Shown here piece after piece: positions 34,565 to 42,940 of a stretch of DNA of 60,606 bases. Origin of the DNA: an uncultured Bacteroidales bacterium (GTDB lineage: Bacteria; Bacteroidota; Bacteroidia; Bacteroidales; UBA932); the NCBI GenBank assembly GCA_944326385.1, contig CALVDT010000087.1, positions 1 to 60,606 on the forward strand, read 5' to 3'. The notes beneath the pieces were generated by a model. The model was not told the DNA's origin, searched no databases, and saw only the letters and a list, made by a program, of their open reading frames with translations. How positions within the stretch are numbered: the stretch's first letter is position 1; each line of letters begins with the position of its first letter. Position numbers and translations under genes: made by a program.

Positions 34565-34604
34565 TATATAATTGAAATTCATATGACTTGTGCCAATCAA
34601 AAAC

Positions 34605-34657
34605 GAGGGTGACCCGAAAAGAGTAATTTCAGGAAAATACCCTTTTGAGCCACCCTC
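34605..34657. repeat. Palindromic element, copy 1
   Basis: The ends are gagggtgacccgaaaag and cccttttgagccaccctc, an imperfect inverted repeat. The same ends occur at 58077-58143. On the minus strand it lies just downstream of a -7 box, so its RNA would form a hairpin in the mutarotase leader. Confidence 0.7.
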
Positions 34658-34664
34658 AAAATTA
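34657..34664 (-). promoter_or_regulatory. Putative -7 box for the mutarotase-HTCS operon (TAATTTTG)
   Basis: It matches TAnnTTTG and adjoins the palindromic element, leaving a leader of about 85 bases. The spacing to the gene is long, so another start site is possible. Confidence 0.4.
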
Positions 34665-34738
34665 TAAAACTAATCCGGTTTTAAAAAGGACCGGAACGGT
34701 AAAATCCGCTCAATTTTCCATAGAATCCAAGCACCGGG

Positions 34739-36079
34739 CTATTTCAGCCTCTTTTTCAGCTCTTCAGCCTGAGCCTCATAGCCAGGTTTGCCAAGCAGGG
34801 CGAACATGTTCTTCTTGTAAGCCTCCACGCCCGGCTGGTTGAAAGGATTCACACCGAGAATATAGGCGCTTATGCCGCAAGCCTTCTCGAAGAAATAGAA
34901 AAGGGCTCCGAGATTGTACTCGTTTATCCTTTCGACGGACACCTGAAGCTGAGGTACGCCTCCGTCCATATGGGCCAGCCTGGTCCCGAGTTCGGCCATG
35001 GCGTTGCAGTGCTCGAACTGTTTGCCCGAAAGGAAATTAAGCCCGTCAAGGTTCTGTGGATCATTGACAATGGTCATGGAGCGGTTGCTGCTCTCCACCG
35101 AGACCACTGTCTCCATCAGTATGCGCTCCCCATCCTGGATATACTGGCCCATGGAATGAAGATCGGTGGTGAAATTCACCGAAGCCGGGAAGATTCCTTT
35201 CCCGTCCTTGCCTTCGGACTCTCCATACAGCTGCTTCCACCACTCACCGAGATACTGGAGTTTCGGATTGTATGATACGAGTATCTCAATTTTCTTGCCC
35301 TGATCATAAAGAAGATTCCTCATGGCGGCATACTGGACGGCCGGATTGTCGGCAGAACGCCTTGCCGATGTCTCCTCCATCTCTGCCGCACCCTTCAGCA
35401 TCATCCTGATGTCGAATCCGGCAAGAACGATAGGAAGTATACCTACCGGAGTGAGAACGGAGAAGCGGCCTCCGACATTGTCCTCGATGACAAAGGTCTT
35501 GTATCCCTCCTGGGTGGAAAGCGACTTGAGGGCTCCTTTCCTGGCATCAGTCACAGCCACTATCCTTTCGGCGGCTTCGGCCTTGCCGTATTTCTCTTCC
35601 ATATAGTTCTTGATCTGCCTGAAGGCTACGGCAGGTTCAGTAGTGGTTCCGGATTTGGAAATCACCACGGCTGCGATGTTGCGCTCCTTTGCGAGATCCA
35701 TGAGTTCGCTGATATATTCTTCAGAAAGATTCTGGCCTGCGAATACGACCTCCATCGAATCCTTTGCGGAGGCAAGCTGTCTTGCAAAAGAATGAGACAA
35801 GGCCTCGACAGCACATTTGGCCCCGAGATAGGAACCTCCTATACCGATGACTATCACCAGATTCACGCCTTTGGCCTTCCAGGCATCCCTGATGGCCTCG
35901 CAGTCCGTGATCAAAGACTCCGGAGTATTTGTAGGGAGATGTTTCCATCCCAGGAAATCATTTCCTGCCCCGGTCTCGCTTTCGAGGACATCGAATGCGG
36001 CAAGAGCCTTTTCCACATATTTCTTGTAATCTGCATCTTTTACGAAGGGGCTGCAGCCTCCCAGATTGACTTTCAGCAT
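34739..36079 (-). CDS. pgi: Glucose-6-phosphate isomerase
   Basis: This glycolytic enzyme converts glucose 6-phosphate and fructose 6-phosphate in the cytoplasm. Family signatures are clear: GIGGSYLGAKCAVEALSH in the first third, VVISKSGTTTEPAVAFRQIK for the sugar-phosphate site, GGRFSVLTPVGILP for signature 1, and GALFYFFEKACGISAYILG with NPFNQPGVEAYKKNMF at the end. The start MLKVNLGGCSPFV at 36079 is preferred over 36109 because the promoter box at 36120 would leave almost no leader for the latter. The resulting 446 residues match the short bacterial form of the family. It appears to be a single-gene unit. Confidence 0.96.
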   Translation of the reverse strand: MLKVNLGGCSPFVKDADYKKYVEKALAAFDVLESETGAGNDFLGWKHLPTNTPESLITDCEAIRDAWKAKGVNLVIVIGIGGSYLGAKCAVEALSHSFARQLASAKDSMEVVFAGQNLSEEYISELMDLAKERNIAAVVISKSGTTTEPAVAFRQIKNYMEEKYGKAEAAERIVAVTDARKGALKSLSTQEGYKTFVIEDNVGGRFSVLTPVGILPIVLAGFDIRMMLKGAAEMEETSARRSADNPAVQYAAMRNLLYDQGKKIEILVSYNPKLQYLGEWWKQLYGESEGKDGKGIFPASVNFTTDLHSMGQYIQDGERILMETVVSVESSNRSMTIVNDPQNLDGLNFLSGKQFEHCNAMAELGTRLAHMDGGVPQLQVSVERINEYNLGALFYFFEKACGISAYILGVNPFNQPGVEAYKKNMFALLGKPGYEAQAEELKKRLK

Positions 36080-36119
36080 AGTATTATTGTTTAGCGAATT
36101 GTTTTCCACTGCATCTTTG

Positions 36120-36127
36120 CAAATTTA
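36120..36127 (-). promoter_or_regulatory. Putative -7 box for pgi (TAAATTTG)
   Basis: It matches TAnnTTTG and lies 40 bases upstream of the preferred pgi ATG. Confidence 0.6.
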
Positions 36128-36190
36128 ATCATTTTCTTGTCAGTACATCCATTTTATATTGAATTTCTGATGTCCGGCCACCGGTCCGGT

Positions 36191-37456
36191 TCATCTGACT
36201 TCTATCAGCTCGTCGAATGAAGTCGAGTATCTTCTGGAACAATGCTCCCGCCTTATGTCGTCGGCATAATGCCCAGGTTTCTGGGAGGCAAGACGCAGCA
36301 GGGACGAATCGCCCTTGGTGTTCACCTGGTCCATGATTCTGGAAAGCCTGTCGTTCCTTGCCCTGAGCTCCGGGTCGAAACCGAACAATGACCCCTGGAC
36401 GGAGCCGGCCGGGACGATATTGCCTACGGTGACTCCCGCTTTCTTGTATTTATAGCCCTGACGGAATATCATCTTCATGCCCTGCAACGCGGCCGACACT
36501 ATTTCCTGAGTATTGCTTGCAGCTGTCTGCAGCCTTATGGAAGCCGATGGAAAATATTGCTCCAGATCGGTCCTGAACCTGTTCGTATGGAGAAAAACAG
36601 TGACATCGAGTGCAGCCGTACCTTCCTCCCGCAGCTTCCGTGCACACTGGGCGGCGAAATCCGCGACCTTCATCGAAAGCTCCTCCTCATCCTCGATCAT
36701 TCCGGCGAAAGAGCGCGAAGTGCATATCGACTTCCTCGCCGCTTCCGTCTCCGCCTCCACGCATACGGTACCGTGGAGTTCCATCCATGTCCTGAGCCCA
36801 TGCAGCATATAGTTTTCCTTTATCCAGGACTCCGGTCTGGCCGCATAGTCTGACGCGGTCCTCACTCCGGCCTCATGAAGCCTCGGGGCAAGCCGCCTTC
36901 CCACACCCCAGACATCCTCCACGGGGGTCAGAGAAAGGGCCTTCATCCTCTTTTCCTCGCTGTCTATCATGCACACGCCCTTGTATCCCTTGTATTTCTT
37001 GGCGAAATGGCTCGCTATCTTGGCAAGGGTCTTTGTGGGAGCTACCCCTATACTGACCGGTATCCCTGTCCATCTGCGGACTTTGGCGGCAAGAGCGGAA
37101 CAGAGCGGATGTATCTTCTCCGGTGATATCCCGTCCAGCACCAGAAAAGCCTCGTCGATGGAATATATCTCTATCTTCGGGACGGTGTCCGCAAGTATCG
37201 ACATCACCCTGGCCGACATGTCGCCATAAAGAGTATAGTTGGAAGAGCAGACCTCAAGCCTGCCCTTGTCGGCAAGATGGCTGATCTGATAATACGGAGT
37301 CCCCATCCTTATCCCCATGGCCTTGCTCTCGTTGCTTCTGGCCACGACGCATCCGTCATTGTTGGAAAGGACTACCACGGCCTTCCCTTCGAGCTGAGGC
37401 CGGAAGACCCGCTCGCAGGAGACAAAGAAATTGTTGCAGTCGACCAGTGCATACAT
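36191..37456 (-). CDS. umuC: UmuC-like Y-family DNA polymerase
   Basis: A 421-residue translesion polymerase. The N-terminus MYALVDCNNFFVSCERVFRP carries the first catalytic Asp, followed by NNDGCVVARSNESKAMGI and the second active-site motif YSIDEAFLVLD. IPVSIGVAPTKTLAKIASHF and GVGRRLAPRLHEAG mark the palm and the helix-hairpin-helix. The C-terminal part (KKAGVTVGNIVPAGSVQGSL) is the UmuC-type little finger and tail. It follows the umuD-like gene by 16 bases, and the pair is expected to be induced by DNA damage. Confidence 0.95.
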   Translation of the reverse strand: MYALVDCNNFFVSCERVFRPQLEGKAVVVLSNNDGCVVARSNESKAMGIRMGTPYYQISHLADKGRLEVCSSNYTLYGDMSARVMSILADTVPKIEIYSIDEAFLVLDGISPEKIHPLCSALAAKVRRWTGIPVSIGVAPTKTLAKIASHFAKKYKGYKGVCMIDSEEKRMKALSLTPVEDVWGVGRRLAPRLHEAGVRTASDYAARPESWIKENYMLHGLRTWMELHGTVCVEAETEAARKSICTSRSFAGMIEDEEELSMKVADFAAQCARKLREEGTAALDVTVFLHTNRFRTDLEQYFPSASIRLQTAASNTQEIVSAALQGMKMIFRQGYKYKKAGVTVGNIVPAGSVQGSLFGFDPELRARNDRLSRIMDQVNTKGDSSLLRLASQKPGHYADDIRREHCSRRYSTSFDELIEVR

Positions 37457-37472
37457 GGCTTTACTCTCCGGT

Positions 37473-37913
37473 TCAATGGACTTTCTTGATGATATAAGTG
37501 ACTATCCCCCACACTCGGAAACCGGACGGGTCCTCCACTTTCAACGGCTTGTATTTCCTGTTTGCCGGCACAAGCCACAGACCGCCCTTCTCTCCCGTTT
37601 CCGGATCGGATGTCGAGATATATTTCAAAGTGAACTCCCCTTCTATGAAGCACACCGCCATCTTCCCGTCAGAAGCCTCCATAGCCCTGTCAATCACGAG
37701 TATGTCACCTTCCTCCACACCTGCGTCAATCATGGAATCCCCGACGACCCTGCCGTAGAATGTGGCTGCAGGATGGCTCACCAGCTCCTTGTTCAGGTCG
37801 ATGCATGGATTCATGTAATCCTGGGCCGGAGAGGGAAAACCGGCATGTATCCCGGATTCCGCCATAGGCGGGAGACCGTTCAGCTCTTCCGTATTCTTCA
37901 TGTTTTCTGACAT
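37473..37913 (-). CDS. umuD: UmuD-like self-cleaving S24 peptidase
   Basis: The protein cleaves itself to give the active partner of the polymerase. With ATG at 37913 (MSENMKNTEELNG) it has 146 residues and all key positions fall on the numbers known for Escherichia coli UmuD: the scissile bond before Gly25 in HAGFPSPAQDY, the nucleophile Ser60 in VVGDSMIDAGVEEGD, and Lys97 in EGEFTLKYI. That agreement is why this start is chosen over 37901 or 37958. The only difference at the cleavage site is Ala24 instead of Cys24. It leads the umuDC operon; a promoter and dyad lie upstream at 37956-38000. Confidence 0.95.
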   Translation of the reverse strand: MSENMKNTEELNGLPPMAESGIHAGFPSPAQDYMNPCIDLNKELVSHPAATFYGRVVGDSMIDAGVEEGDILVIDRAMEASDGKMAVCFIEGEFTLKYISTSDPETGEKGGLWLVPANRKYKPLKVEDPSGFRVWGIVTYIIKKVH

Positions 37914-37955
37914 TGCCTTGCAGTTTCCCGGATCCAGTGTCCGGATAATTTCCCC

Positions 37956-38000
37956 CAAGATTAAGAAACTGTTCCGGATTTTTCAAGAAAATCCCCGGAA
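37956..38000 (-). promoter_or_regulatory. Putative umuD promoter with a dyad over the -33 element
   Basis: TAATCTTG (37956-37963, minus strand) differs by one base from TAnnTTTG. A CTTG at 37984-37987 lies 20 bases upstream as -33 element. That element is at the centre of an imperfect dyad, ttccgg-attttt to aaaat-ccccggaa (37972-38000), which could be a repressor site for an SOS-like response and could also affect the divergent gene at 38011. Confidence 0.5.
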
Positions 38001-38010
38001 ATTTCACGAT

Positions 38011-38901
38011 ATGGATTTTATGACGTATTTTCGGGCGGATTTTCCAGAAGCCATGGACAGACTATACGATGAAATAGCGGACTTCCTGACAAGGAATGGA
38101 GTGGAGTGCTCTGCAGTCACTGCAGGCGGGAGCATGGCCATAAATGCCGGATGCACTTCAGGAGATGCCGCACGGGAGCTTCTCATCATGCCGGTCAGCA
38201 TACGCGCTGCATCCGGAGAACAGGCCAAGGCGCAATATCTGGAAAGGGCCGGAATCCGGGATATCCTCATGAAGACCTTCGGACAGACACCGGTATCCAT
38301 AGCCGAAGACAGGTGGAGAAGCCGGGGTGAACTCTGCCGCGCCAGACTTCTGGCACATCTCGGCAGATTCAGAGGAGTATTCGCCCGGAATTGTGAAGTG
38401 ATGAAGATAGACAGGCCGGCAGCGGAAGCATTCCTCCGTCAGAACCACAGCTACGGATATTCATCATGCAGGTACTGCTATGGACTTGTGGAAAAAGCGT
38501 CCGGTGACCTTGTAGCCGCCGCATCCTTCTCGAATGCACGGAGATGGACAAAGGGGGACAAAGTGATAAGGTCGCACGAATGGGTCAGGTATGCCTCCAT
38601 GAAAGGGACACGTGTCATCGGCGGGATGGGCAAGGTCCTGAAAAGGTTCATCGAAGACGTCGGACCGGATGACATAATGAGCTATGCCGACCTGGAATGG
38701 TCGGAAGGGACTGTCTACCGGCAGCTCGGCTTCGTGGAAGACGGAGCCAGAGAGCCGGTCCTTTTCCGCATAGACCCTGTTTCCTGGGAAAGGACGGCAT
38801 CGGACGATGGCGCCGTTTCTTCCGGACAGGATACGGCATTATGGTTCATGAATGACGGAAGCACGAAATACAGGCTGAAAATCACCGGTTATCAAGGCTG
38901 A
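38011..38901 (+). CDS. Orphan protein with GNAT/Mom-like domain akin to phage homing-endonuclease tails
   Basis: The start at 38011 (MDFMTYFRADFPEAMDRLY) is preferred; the frame opens 37 codons earlier inside the promoter region. The C-terminal half reads CEVMKIDRPAAEAFLRQNHS, YGLVEKASGDLVAAASFSNA, SHEWVRYASMKGTRVIGGMG, and IMSYADLEWSEGTVYRQLGF. This pattern (FLxxNHxxG, a beta strand ending in SFxxxR, the WxRYxSxxxxxVxGGxxK stretch, SYADxxWSxGxxYxxLGF) is the one found as a C-terminal GNAT-like domain in phage homing endonuclease and Mom-related proteins, as far as I remember. The N-terminal 120 residues are not recognised; I see no GIY-YIG or HNH motif. It is divergent from umuDC and overlaps the end of the convergent ACT gene by 20 bases. 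Function unknown, possibly DNA modification. Confidence 0.75.
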   Translation: MDFMTYFRADFPEAMDRLYDEIADFLTRNGVECSAVTAGGSMAINAGCTSGDAARELLIMPVSIRAASGEQAKAQYLERAGIRDILMKTFGQTPVSIAEDRWRSRGELCRARLLAHLGRFRGVFARNCEVMKIDRPAAEAFLRQNHSYGYSSCRYCYGLVEKASGDLVAAASFSNARRWTKGDKVIRSHEWVRYASMKGTRVIGGMGKVLKRFIEDVGPDDIMSYADLEWSEGTVYRQLGFVEDGAREPVLFRIDPVSWERTASDDGAVSSGQDTALWFMNDGSTKYRLKITGYQG

Positions 38902-39283
38902 GACCGTCAAGTATCCTGATACACTCCTCCAGATTGTTCGGCTTGATAATCACATCCGCCGTCTCGCTCCGGGAAAATGCATACATGTACTCTATGAAAA
39001 TGTCCTGCCCGGCAAGTTTCTCGAGTACCGAGGACAATGCACCGGGCACATTCCGGCATCTGATGTTCACCACATCCGTGACAATCACCGCAAAATCCGC
39101 CGACCGGAGCACTTCCACCGCCCTGTCCACCTCCTGGACAATCAGTCTCATCAGACCGAAGTCCGAAGTCTCGGCGATGCAGAAGGCATCCATGTTTATC
39201 CCGTTCGCCGCAAGGACTTTTGTCACGTCATTTATCCTGCCTCTCTTGTTTTCGAGGAATATGGAAATCTGTTTTGTAACCAT
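38882..39283 (-). CDS. ACT-domain protein
   Basis: A small (133-residue) cytoplasmic protein of two ACT modules. The N-terminus KQISIFLENKRGRINDVTKV and the second copy VNIRCRNVPGALSSVLEKLA both show the ligand-binding loop (xxNxxGxL/I). Paired-ACT proteins like this follow phenylacetate-CoA ligase genes in many anaerobes and are thought to sense aromatic or branched amino acids. It is the last gene of the aromatic operon, 24 bases after the ligase gene. Its last 20 bases overlap the end of the convergent gene at 38011. Confidence 0.88.
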   Translation of the reverse strand: MVTKQISIFLENKRGRINDVTKVLAANGINMDAFCIAETSDFGLMRLIVQEVDRAVEVLRSADFAVIVTDVVNIRCRNVPGALSSVLEKLAGQDIFIEYMYAFSRSETADVIIKPNNLEECIRILDGLSLDNR

Positions 39284-39307
39284 AATATCTGTCTGTTTTC
39301 AAGATAT

Positions 39308-40609
39308 CTACTTCAGCTGACGTCTGTCCTGTATCCGGACACTCTTCCCCTCTGACCGCGGTATCGAGTTCGGCTCCATCAGCTTGACGTCGGCACTTAT
39401 CGAAAGTATGCTCTTCAGCCGGTCGGAAAGTCTCCGCTTAAGCTGGAGCATGACACCGATCTCGTCGCTGAAATAATCCTTCCGGACTTCCACCTGTACC
39501 TGGAGAGTGTCCAGATTGTTCACCCTGTCGACTACGAGCATGTACCTCGGCTCGAACTCCGGCATCTCCAGTATGACACTTTCCACCTGTGAAGGGAAGA
39601 CGTTTATTCCCCTGATTATGAGCATGTCATCACTTCTTCCGATAATCCTTGTCATCCTCACGCTTGTCCTGCCGCAAGGACAGTCCCCTTCCATCAGCGA
39701 AGTCAGGTCTTTAGTCCTGTACCTGAGCAGAGGCATTCCGGTCTTTGTAAGGGTCGTGAAGACCAGCTCCCCTGTCTGCCCTCTTCCGAGAGGCTCAAGA
39801 GTGTCGGGATTGATTATTTCAGGATAGAAATGGTCTTCGCATATATGTGACCCGTCCTTGCATTCGCACTCGTAAGAGACACCAGGCCCCATGATCTCGC
39901 TCAATCCGTATATGTTGTAGGCCTGCAGCCCGAGTCTGTCTTCAATCTCCCTGCGCATGTTTTCTGTCCACGGCTCCGCCCCGAATGCCCCTATCCGCAG
40001 GCAGATGTCGTCCTTTGTCATCCCGGCCTTGTCCATGGCCTCGGCGAGATACAGCGCATATGAAGGAGTGCAGGCTATCCCTGTAATCTTCAGATCGCGC
40101 AGAAGTCTCAGGTGCTTCTCGGTGTTTCCGGTGGACGTCGGCACTACTGAAGCCCCTACATACTCCACACCGTTATGGACCCCGAGTCCTCCGGTGAACA
40201 GGCCGTAACCGTATCCCACTGAAAATATGTCATTGCGCGTGACTCCGTATGCTGTCAGGCACCTTGCCGCCACCTCCTTCCATATTTCGATATCCCTGCC
40301 GGTGTATCCTACGATAGTCGGATTGCCTGTAGTCCCGGAAGAGGCATGTATGCGGACTATCTCGGACTGGGCTGCCGCCTGAAGCCCGAGAGGATAATTG
40401 TCCCTCAGATCCTGCTTCGTGGTGAAAGGCAGCCTGGTGATATCCTCTATGGTCCGTATATCCTCGGGAGTGATATCCAGCGCCTGCATTTTATCCCTGT
40501 AGAACGGGACGTGGTGGTACACAAGCTCCACAAGCTTATGAAGCCTTTTCCCCTGCAGGTCCATCATCTCGTCCCTGCTCATGCATTCTTTGCTTTTGTT
40601 CCAGATCAT
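39308..40609 (-). CDS. paaK: Phenylacetate-CoA ligase
   Basis: An adenylate-forming enzyme of the PaaK type that activates phenylacetate or related aryl acids to CoA thioesters. The adenylate loop is IHASSGTTGNPTIVGYTG; YNIYGLSEIMGPGVSYECEC and TLTKTGMPLLRYRTKDLTSL follow, and the C-terminal hinge region is MTRIIGRSDDMLIIRGINVF. The start at 40609 (MIWNKSKECMSRDEMMDLQ) matches the usual family start; a GTG three codons earlier is possible. In anaerobes without phenylacetate catabolism such enzymes act with 2-oxoacid oxidoreductases on aryl-pyruvates. It follows the aminotransferase gene closely, which supports a joint role in aromatic amino acid metabolism. Confidence 0.92.
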   Translation of the reverse strand: MIWNKSKECMSRDEMMDLQGKRLHKLVELVYHHVPFYRDKMQALDITPEDIRTIEDITRLPFTTKQDLRDNYPLGLQAAAQSEIVRIHASSGTTGNPTIVGYTGRDIEIWKEVAARCLTAYGVTRNDIFSVGYGYGLFTGGLGVHNGVEYVGASVVPTSTGNTEKHLRLLRDLKITGIACTPSYALYLAEAMDKAGMTKDDICLRIGAFGAEPWTENMRREIEDRLGLQAYNIYGLSEIMGPGVSYECECKDGSHICEDHFYPEIINPDTLEPLGRGQTGELVFTTLTKTGMPLLRYRTKDLTSLMEGDCPCGRTSVRMTRIIGRSDDMLIIRGINVFPSQVESVILEMPEFEPRYMLVVDRVNNLDTLQVQVEVRKDYFSDEIGVMLQLKRRLSDRLKSILSISADVKLMEPNSIPRSEGKSVRIQDRRQLK

Positions 40610-40630
40610 TATTGTCACAGGTTATATTGT

Positions 40631-41947
40631 TCACAATCGATGGTCTTCTTCAAATGCCGCCATCCTTTCTTCGAGCACCGGATACAAGTCCTCCGTCATC
40701 CTCGAAGTGCAGGCTCTTACGCCTTGCTGAAGACTTCCGGTAGTGGACAGGTTTATGCAGCTCACACCGTAGTACAGCAATTCCTTCAGAAGCTCTCCCC
40801 CGGTCATGTCCCCATAGCCGAGAGTAAAGAAGAAGCCGTCGCCCACAGGCCGGGTCATATCCATGTCATATACTATATGGAAGCCGTGCCGGAGGAATAT
40901 CTCCTTCATCCGGTGCGCCCTTCTGGCATATTCGCTGGTATCGGCATTGAAATCCAGAAGTCCGTCCGAGGAGGCCTTCAGCATCCCGGCATACGCATAT
41001 TGCGTGGACGCCGTGCACCCGCTGGTTATCATATACAGGATGGAAGCTATGAATGTCTGCCCGAATATGCCTGAATCTCCGTATCTGCGCGCAAGTTCAG
41101 GATAATATCTGCCGAAAAGGCTGTCCGATATGCAGGCGAGCGCCATCCTCTGTCCGGCATAGCTGAATATCTTCGACGAAGACAGCATCAGAATATAGTT
41201 CCCGGTATATCTGGCTACGGTAGGAGGATACGGCGGGCTGTACGGTTTGCCGTAAGGAGACCTGAAATCCATGCAGAAATATGCGAGGTCTTCCATGACC
41301 ACGGCATCGTATCCGGTGGCAAGTTCCCCGATGATGGCAAGCTCCGGCTCTTCGAGACAGATCCACGCCGGATTGTTCGGGTTCGAATATACTATGGCGG
41401 CGATATCCCCGCGGCTCAGGAAACTCTCCATCTTGCCACGGAGAGCCTCTCCTCTGAAATCATGGATATCAAAACTTTCGCAGCCTACCCCCAGTATCTT
41501 CAGCTGGGATTTCTGTATAGGGAATCCGGGATCGATGAACAGGACCTTGTCCTTGCCTGGAATCCTCTGCGTACATGCTATGAAGGAACTGAAAGATGCC
41601 GCCACTCCCCCTGCGGTAGGGATGCATGACATCGGACTTATGTCCACATCGAGAAACGCCTTCACGAAACGGGATGCCTGCTCCTTGAGTTCAGGGACAC
41701 CGGCTGCAGCGGGATACTGAGACCCCACGCCACGGTCAAGCGCGGCCTTTTCCGCTTCCACTCCTATACGGTTGGCATCGAGCCCCGGAGACCCCTGGTC
41801 CATCCTGATAAAGGGTATGCCCGTGATTTCCTCAAGTCTGGAAGCCACCAGAAGGACCTCACCGATAGTGGCATTGCACAGATCGGCTATCTGCAGGTCC
41901 TTCACTACCTGGTCCACCAGTTCTCCATTGAATACCTTATGGTCCAT
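40631..41947 (-). CDS. Pyridoxal phosphate-dependent aminotransferase (class I/II)
   Basis: A fold-type I aminotransferase of 438 residues. IPTAGGVAASFSSFIACTQ is the cofactor phosphate turn, IVYSNPNNPAW carries the conserved Asn, VVMEDLAYFCMD the Asp that binds the pyridine nitrogen, and MLSSSKIFSYAGQRMALACI the Schiff-base Lys with the Arg behind it. Its amino acid substrate cannot be deduced, but the location between aroC and the phenylacetate-CoA ligase gene suggests an aromatic amino or keto acid. It follows aroC by 15 bases. Confidence 0.9.
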   Translation of the reverse strand: MDHKVFNGELVDQVVKDLQIADLCNATIGEVLLVASRLEEITGIPFIRMDQGSPGLDANRIGVEAEKAALDRGVGSQYPAAAGVPELKEQASRFVKAFLDVDISPMSCIPTAGGVAASFSSFIACTQRIPGKDKVLFIDPGFPIQKSQLKILGVGCESFDIHDFRGEALRGKMESFLSRGDIAAIVYSNPNNPAWICLEEPELAIIGELATGYDAVVMEDLAYFCMDFRSPYGKPYSPPYPPTVARYTGNYILMLSSSKIFSYAGQRMALACISDSLFGRYYPELARRYGDSGIFGQTFIASILYMITSGCTASTQYAYAGMLKASSDGLLDFNADTSEYARRAHRMKEIFLRHGFHIVYDMDMTRPVGDGFFFTLGYGDMTGGELLKELLYYGVSCINLSTTGSLQQGVRACTSRMTEDLYPVLEERMAAFEEDHRL

Positions 41948-41962
41948 AACAGTCAGGATTGA

Positions 41963-42940
41963 TTATCTTGTCATCAGATCAGCAAGCACTATCGCCGTCA
42001 TGGCTTCCACCACGACAGGAGTCCTCAATGCAAAACAGACATCATGACGGCCGGGTATTTCAAGTGTCCCTATGGTTCCGGTGCTGAAATCGTATGTCCG
42101 CTGCGATTTCCTTATGCTGGAAGTCGGCTTGAAGGCTACCCTGAAGATTATCGGATTGCCGTTTGACAGACCGCCGTTCACTCCTCCCGCTCCGTTCTTG
42201 CCGCATTGTCCCGTATCCGAGATTATCGGATCATTGTGTTCGGAACCTTTCATCCTTGCGGCATGGAAACCGTCTCCGAATTCTATTCCGCGCACCCCGG
42301 GAATAGAGAATACGGCATGTGAAATCATGGATTCCACCGAATCGAAGAACGGCTCTCCTGCACCGACAGGCACACCCTCGACGGAGCATTCCACTATCCC
42401 TCCGATGGAATCTCCCTCCGCAATGGCCCTGTCTATCGCATCCTGCCACTGTTCAGGACCGCCTGATATCCCTCCGACCTCCACAAGCCTGGCATTGATA
42501 CAGACATCATCCGTGATCTTCTTTGCCACGACTCCGGCCGCCACCACCGGCAGGGTGAGCCTTCCTGAAAAATGACCTCCGCCGCGTGGGTCGTTGTGAT
42601 TGTCCCATTTCACCCCGGCCGCAAAGTCTGCATGTCCGGGACGCGGCATGACCTTGAATATCTCATAATCGGACGAGCGGGTATTGTTGTTCCTGAACAC
42701 TACCGTAAGCGGTGCCCCGGTGGTCTTCCCGCCGAAGACTCCGCTGAGTATCTCAGGTTTGTCATCCTCTATCCTCGGAGTGGTCCCTTTCGCTCCGCTT
42801 TTCCGCCTCCGTATATCTTCCGTGAAATCCTGTTCAGACAATGATATGCCGGCTGGAACACCGTCCATGACGATCCCTATGGCTCTGCCATGGGATTCAC
42901 CGAACAACGAGACTTTGAATTTCTGACCGAAACTGTTCAT
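41963..42940 (-). CDS. aroC: Chorismate synthase
   Basis: The enzyme converts 5-enolpyruvylshikimate 3-phosphate to chorismate with reduced FMN. The start MNSFGQKFKVSLFGESHGRA contains signature 1 with the key His; MPRPGHADFAAGVKW and PRGGGHFSGRLTLPVVAAG follow, and the end has GRHDVCFALRTPVVVEAMTA. At 325 residues it is on the short side for the family (about 350-390), with the core intact. The ATG overlaps the stop of the aroDA gene by 4 bases. Confidence 0.96.
   Translation of the reverse strand: MNSFGQKFKVSLFGESHGRAIGIVMDGVPAGISLSEQDFTEDIRRRKSGAKGTTPRIEDDKPEILSGVFGGKTTGAPLTVVFRNNNTRSSDYEIFKVMPRPGHADFAAGVKWDNHNDPRGGGHFSGRLTLPVVAAGVVAKKITDDVCINARLVEVGGISGGPEQWQDAIDRAIAEGDSIGGIVECSVEGVPVGAGEPFFDSVESMISHAVFSIPGVRGIEFGDGFHAARMKGSEHNDPIISDTGQCGKNGAGGVNGGLSNGNPIIFRVAFKPTSSIRKSQRTYDFSTGTIGTLEIPGRHDVCFALRTPVVVEAMTAIVLADLMTR

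Noticed and set aside
34675..34694. Terminator after pgi (ccggt/accgg)
   Set aside because: The stem is only 5 bp and no T run follows on the minus strand.
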